From an uncultured Romboutsia sp. (lineage in GTDB: Bacteria; Bacillota; Clostridia; Peptostreptococcales; Peptostreptococcaceae), in assembly GCA_937907205.1 (NCBI GenBank), contig CALESE010000137.1:1-5451 (forward strand): DNA of 5,451 nucleotides, read 5' to 3'. Position numbers and translations under genes: made by a program. The notes under the pieces were generated by a model that did not search any database, had not been told where the DNA came from, and saw nothing but the letters and a program-made list of their open reading frames with translations. Each line of letters opens with the position of its first letter. The first letter of the stretch is position 1. This document shows, piece after piece, positions 5,406 through 5,451 of the stretch.

Positions 5406-5451
5406 GATTACGTGGCTACGTCTTACTCTTCCAGGCAGTTGCCCACCAAGT
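5406..5451 (-). rRNA. rrf: 5S rRNA, 3' portion (partial, runs off the right edge)
   Basis: On the minus strand the sequence contains ACTTGGTGGGCAACTGCC, then TGGAAGAGTAAGACG, and ends GTAGCCACGTAATC. This matches the conserved 3' third of Firmicute 5S rRNA (the loop with GGTGGGCAACTGCC and the closing helix strand). The mature 3' end is placed at about 5406, just before a T-run and the terminator at 5340-5390. The rest of the gene, and presumably 23S and 16S, lie to the right. Confidence 0.9.

Overview
The window is very AT-rich and encodes strictly anaerobic enzymes. Its rRNA-flanking sequences look like those of low-GC Firmicutes. A clostridial relative, probably of the Peptostreptococcaceae (Clostridioides/Paraclostridium/Romboutsia-like), is the best guess; this is inferred from composition, protein style and rRNA-flanking motifs, not from a search.

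Layout, left to right. (1) Bases 1-117, minus strand: a strong sigma-A promoter (TTGACC, 17 nt, TATAGT) and the leader of an rRNA operon running out of the left edge. (2) Bases 118-394: an AT-rich spacer with two perfect DnaA boxes (TTATCCACA), then the nrdG terminator hairpin. (3) Bases 395-3310, minus strand: nrdD and nrdG, the oxygen-sensitive class III ribonucleotide reductase and its radical-SAM activase, as a two-gene operon with a 24-nt gap. (4) Bases 3311-4069: a 760-bp intergenic region. It holds the nrdD promoter with two NrdR boxes 31 bp apart, a minus-strand terminator just upstream of that promoter, a possible small transcript, a CtsR-like operator, two inverted repeats and more DnaA boxes. 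(5) Bases 4070-5281, plus strand: a class I (subgroup Ib-like) aspartate aminotransferase. (6) Bases 5340-5390: a perfect 23-bp-stem bidirectional terminator. (7) Bases 5406-5451: the 3' end of a 5S rRNA on the minus strand.

The locus is therefore a small gene island between two rRNA operons transcribed in the same (leftward) direction. NrdD reduces ribonucleoside triphosphates to dNTPs and NrdG installs its glycyl radical. The promoter layout predicts repression by NrdR when (d)ATP is plentiful. The aminotransferase is divergent and metabolically separate, supplying aspartate/glutamate interconversion.

I see no mobile element, CRISPR array or defence system. The least explained parts are the concentration of DnaA boxes in the non-coding DNA on both sides of nrdDG and the 3386-3520 segment, which looks like a small terminated transcription unit.
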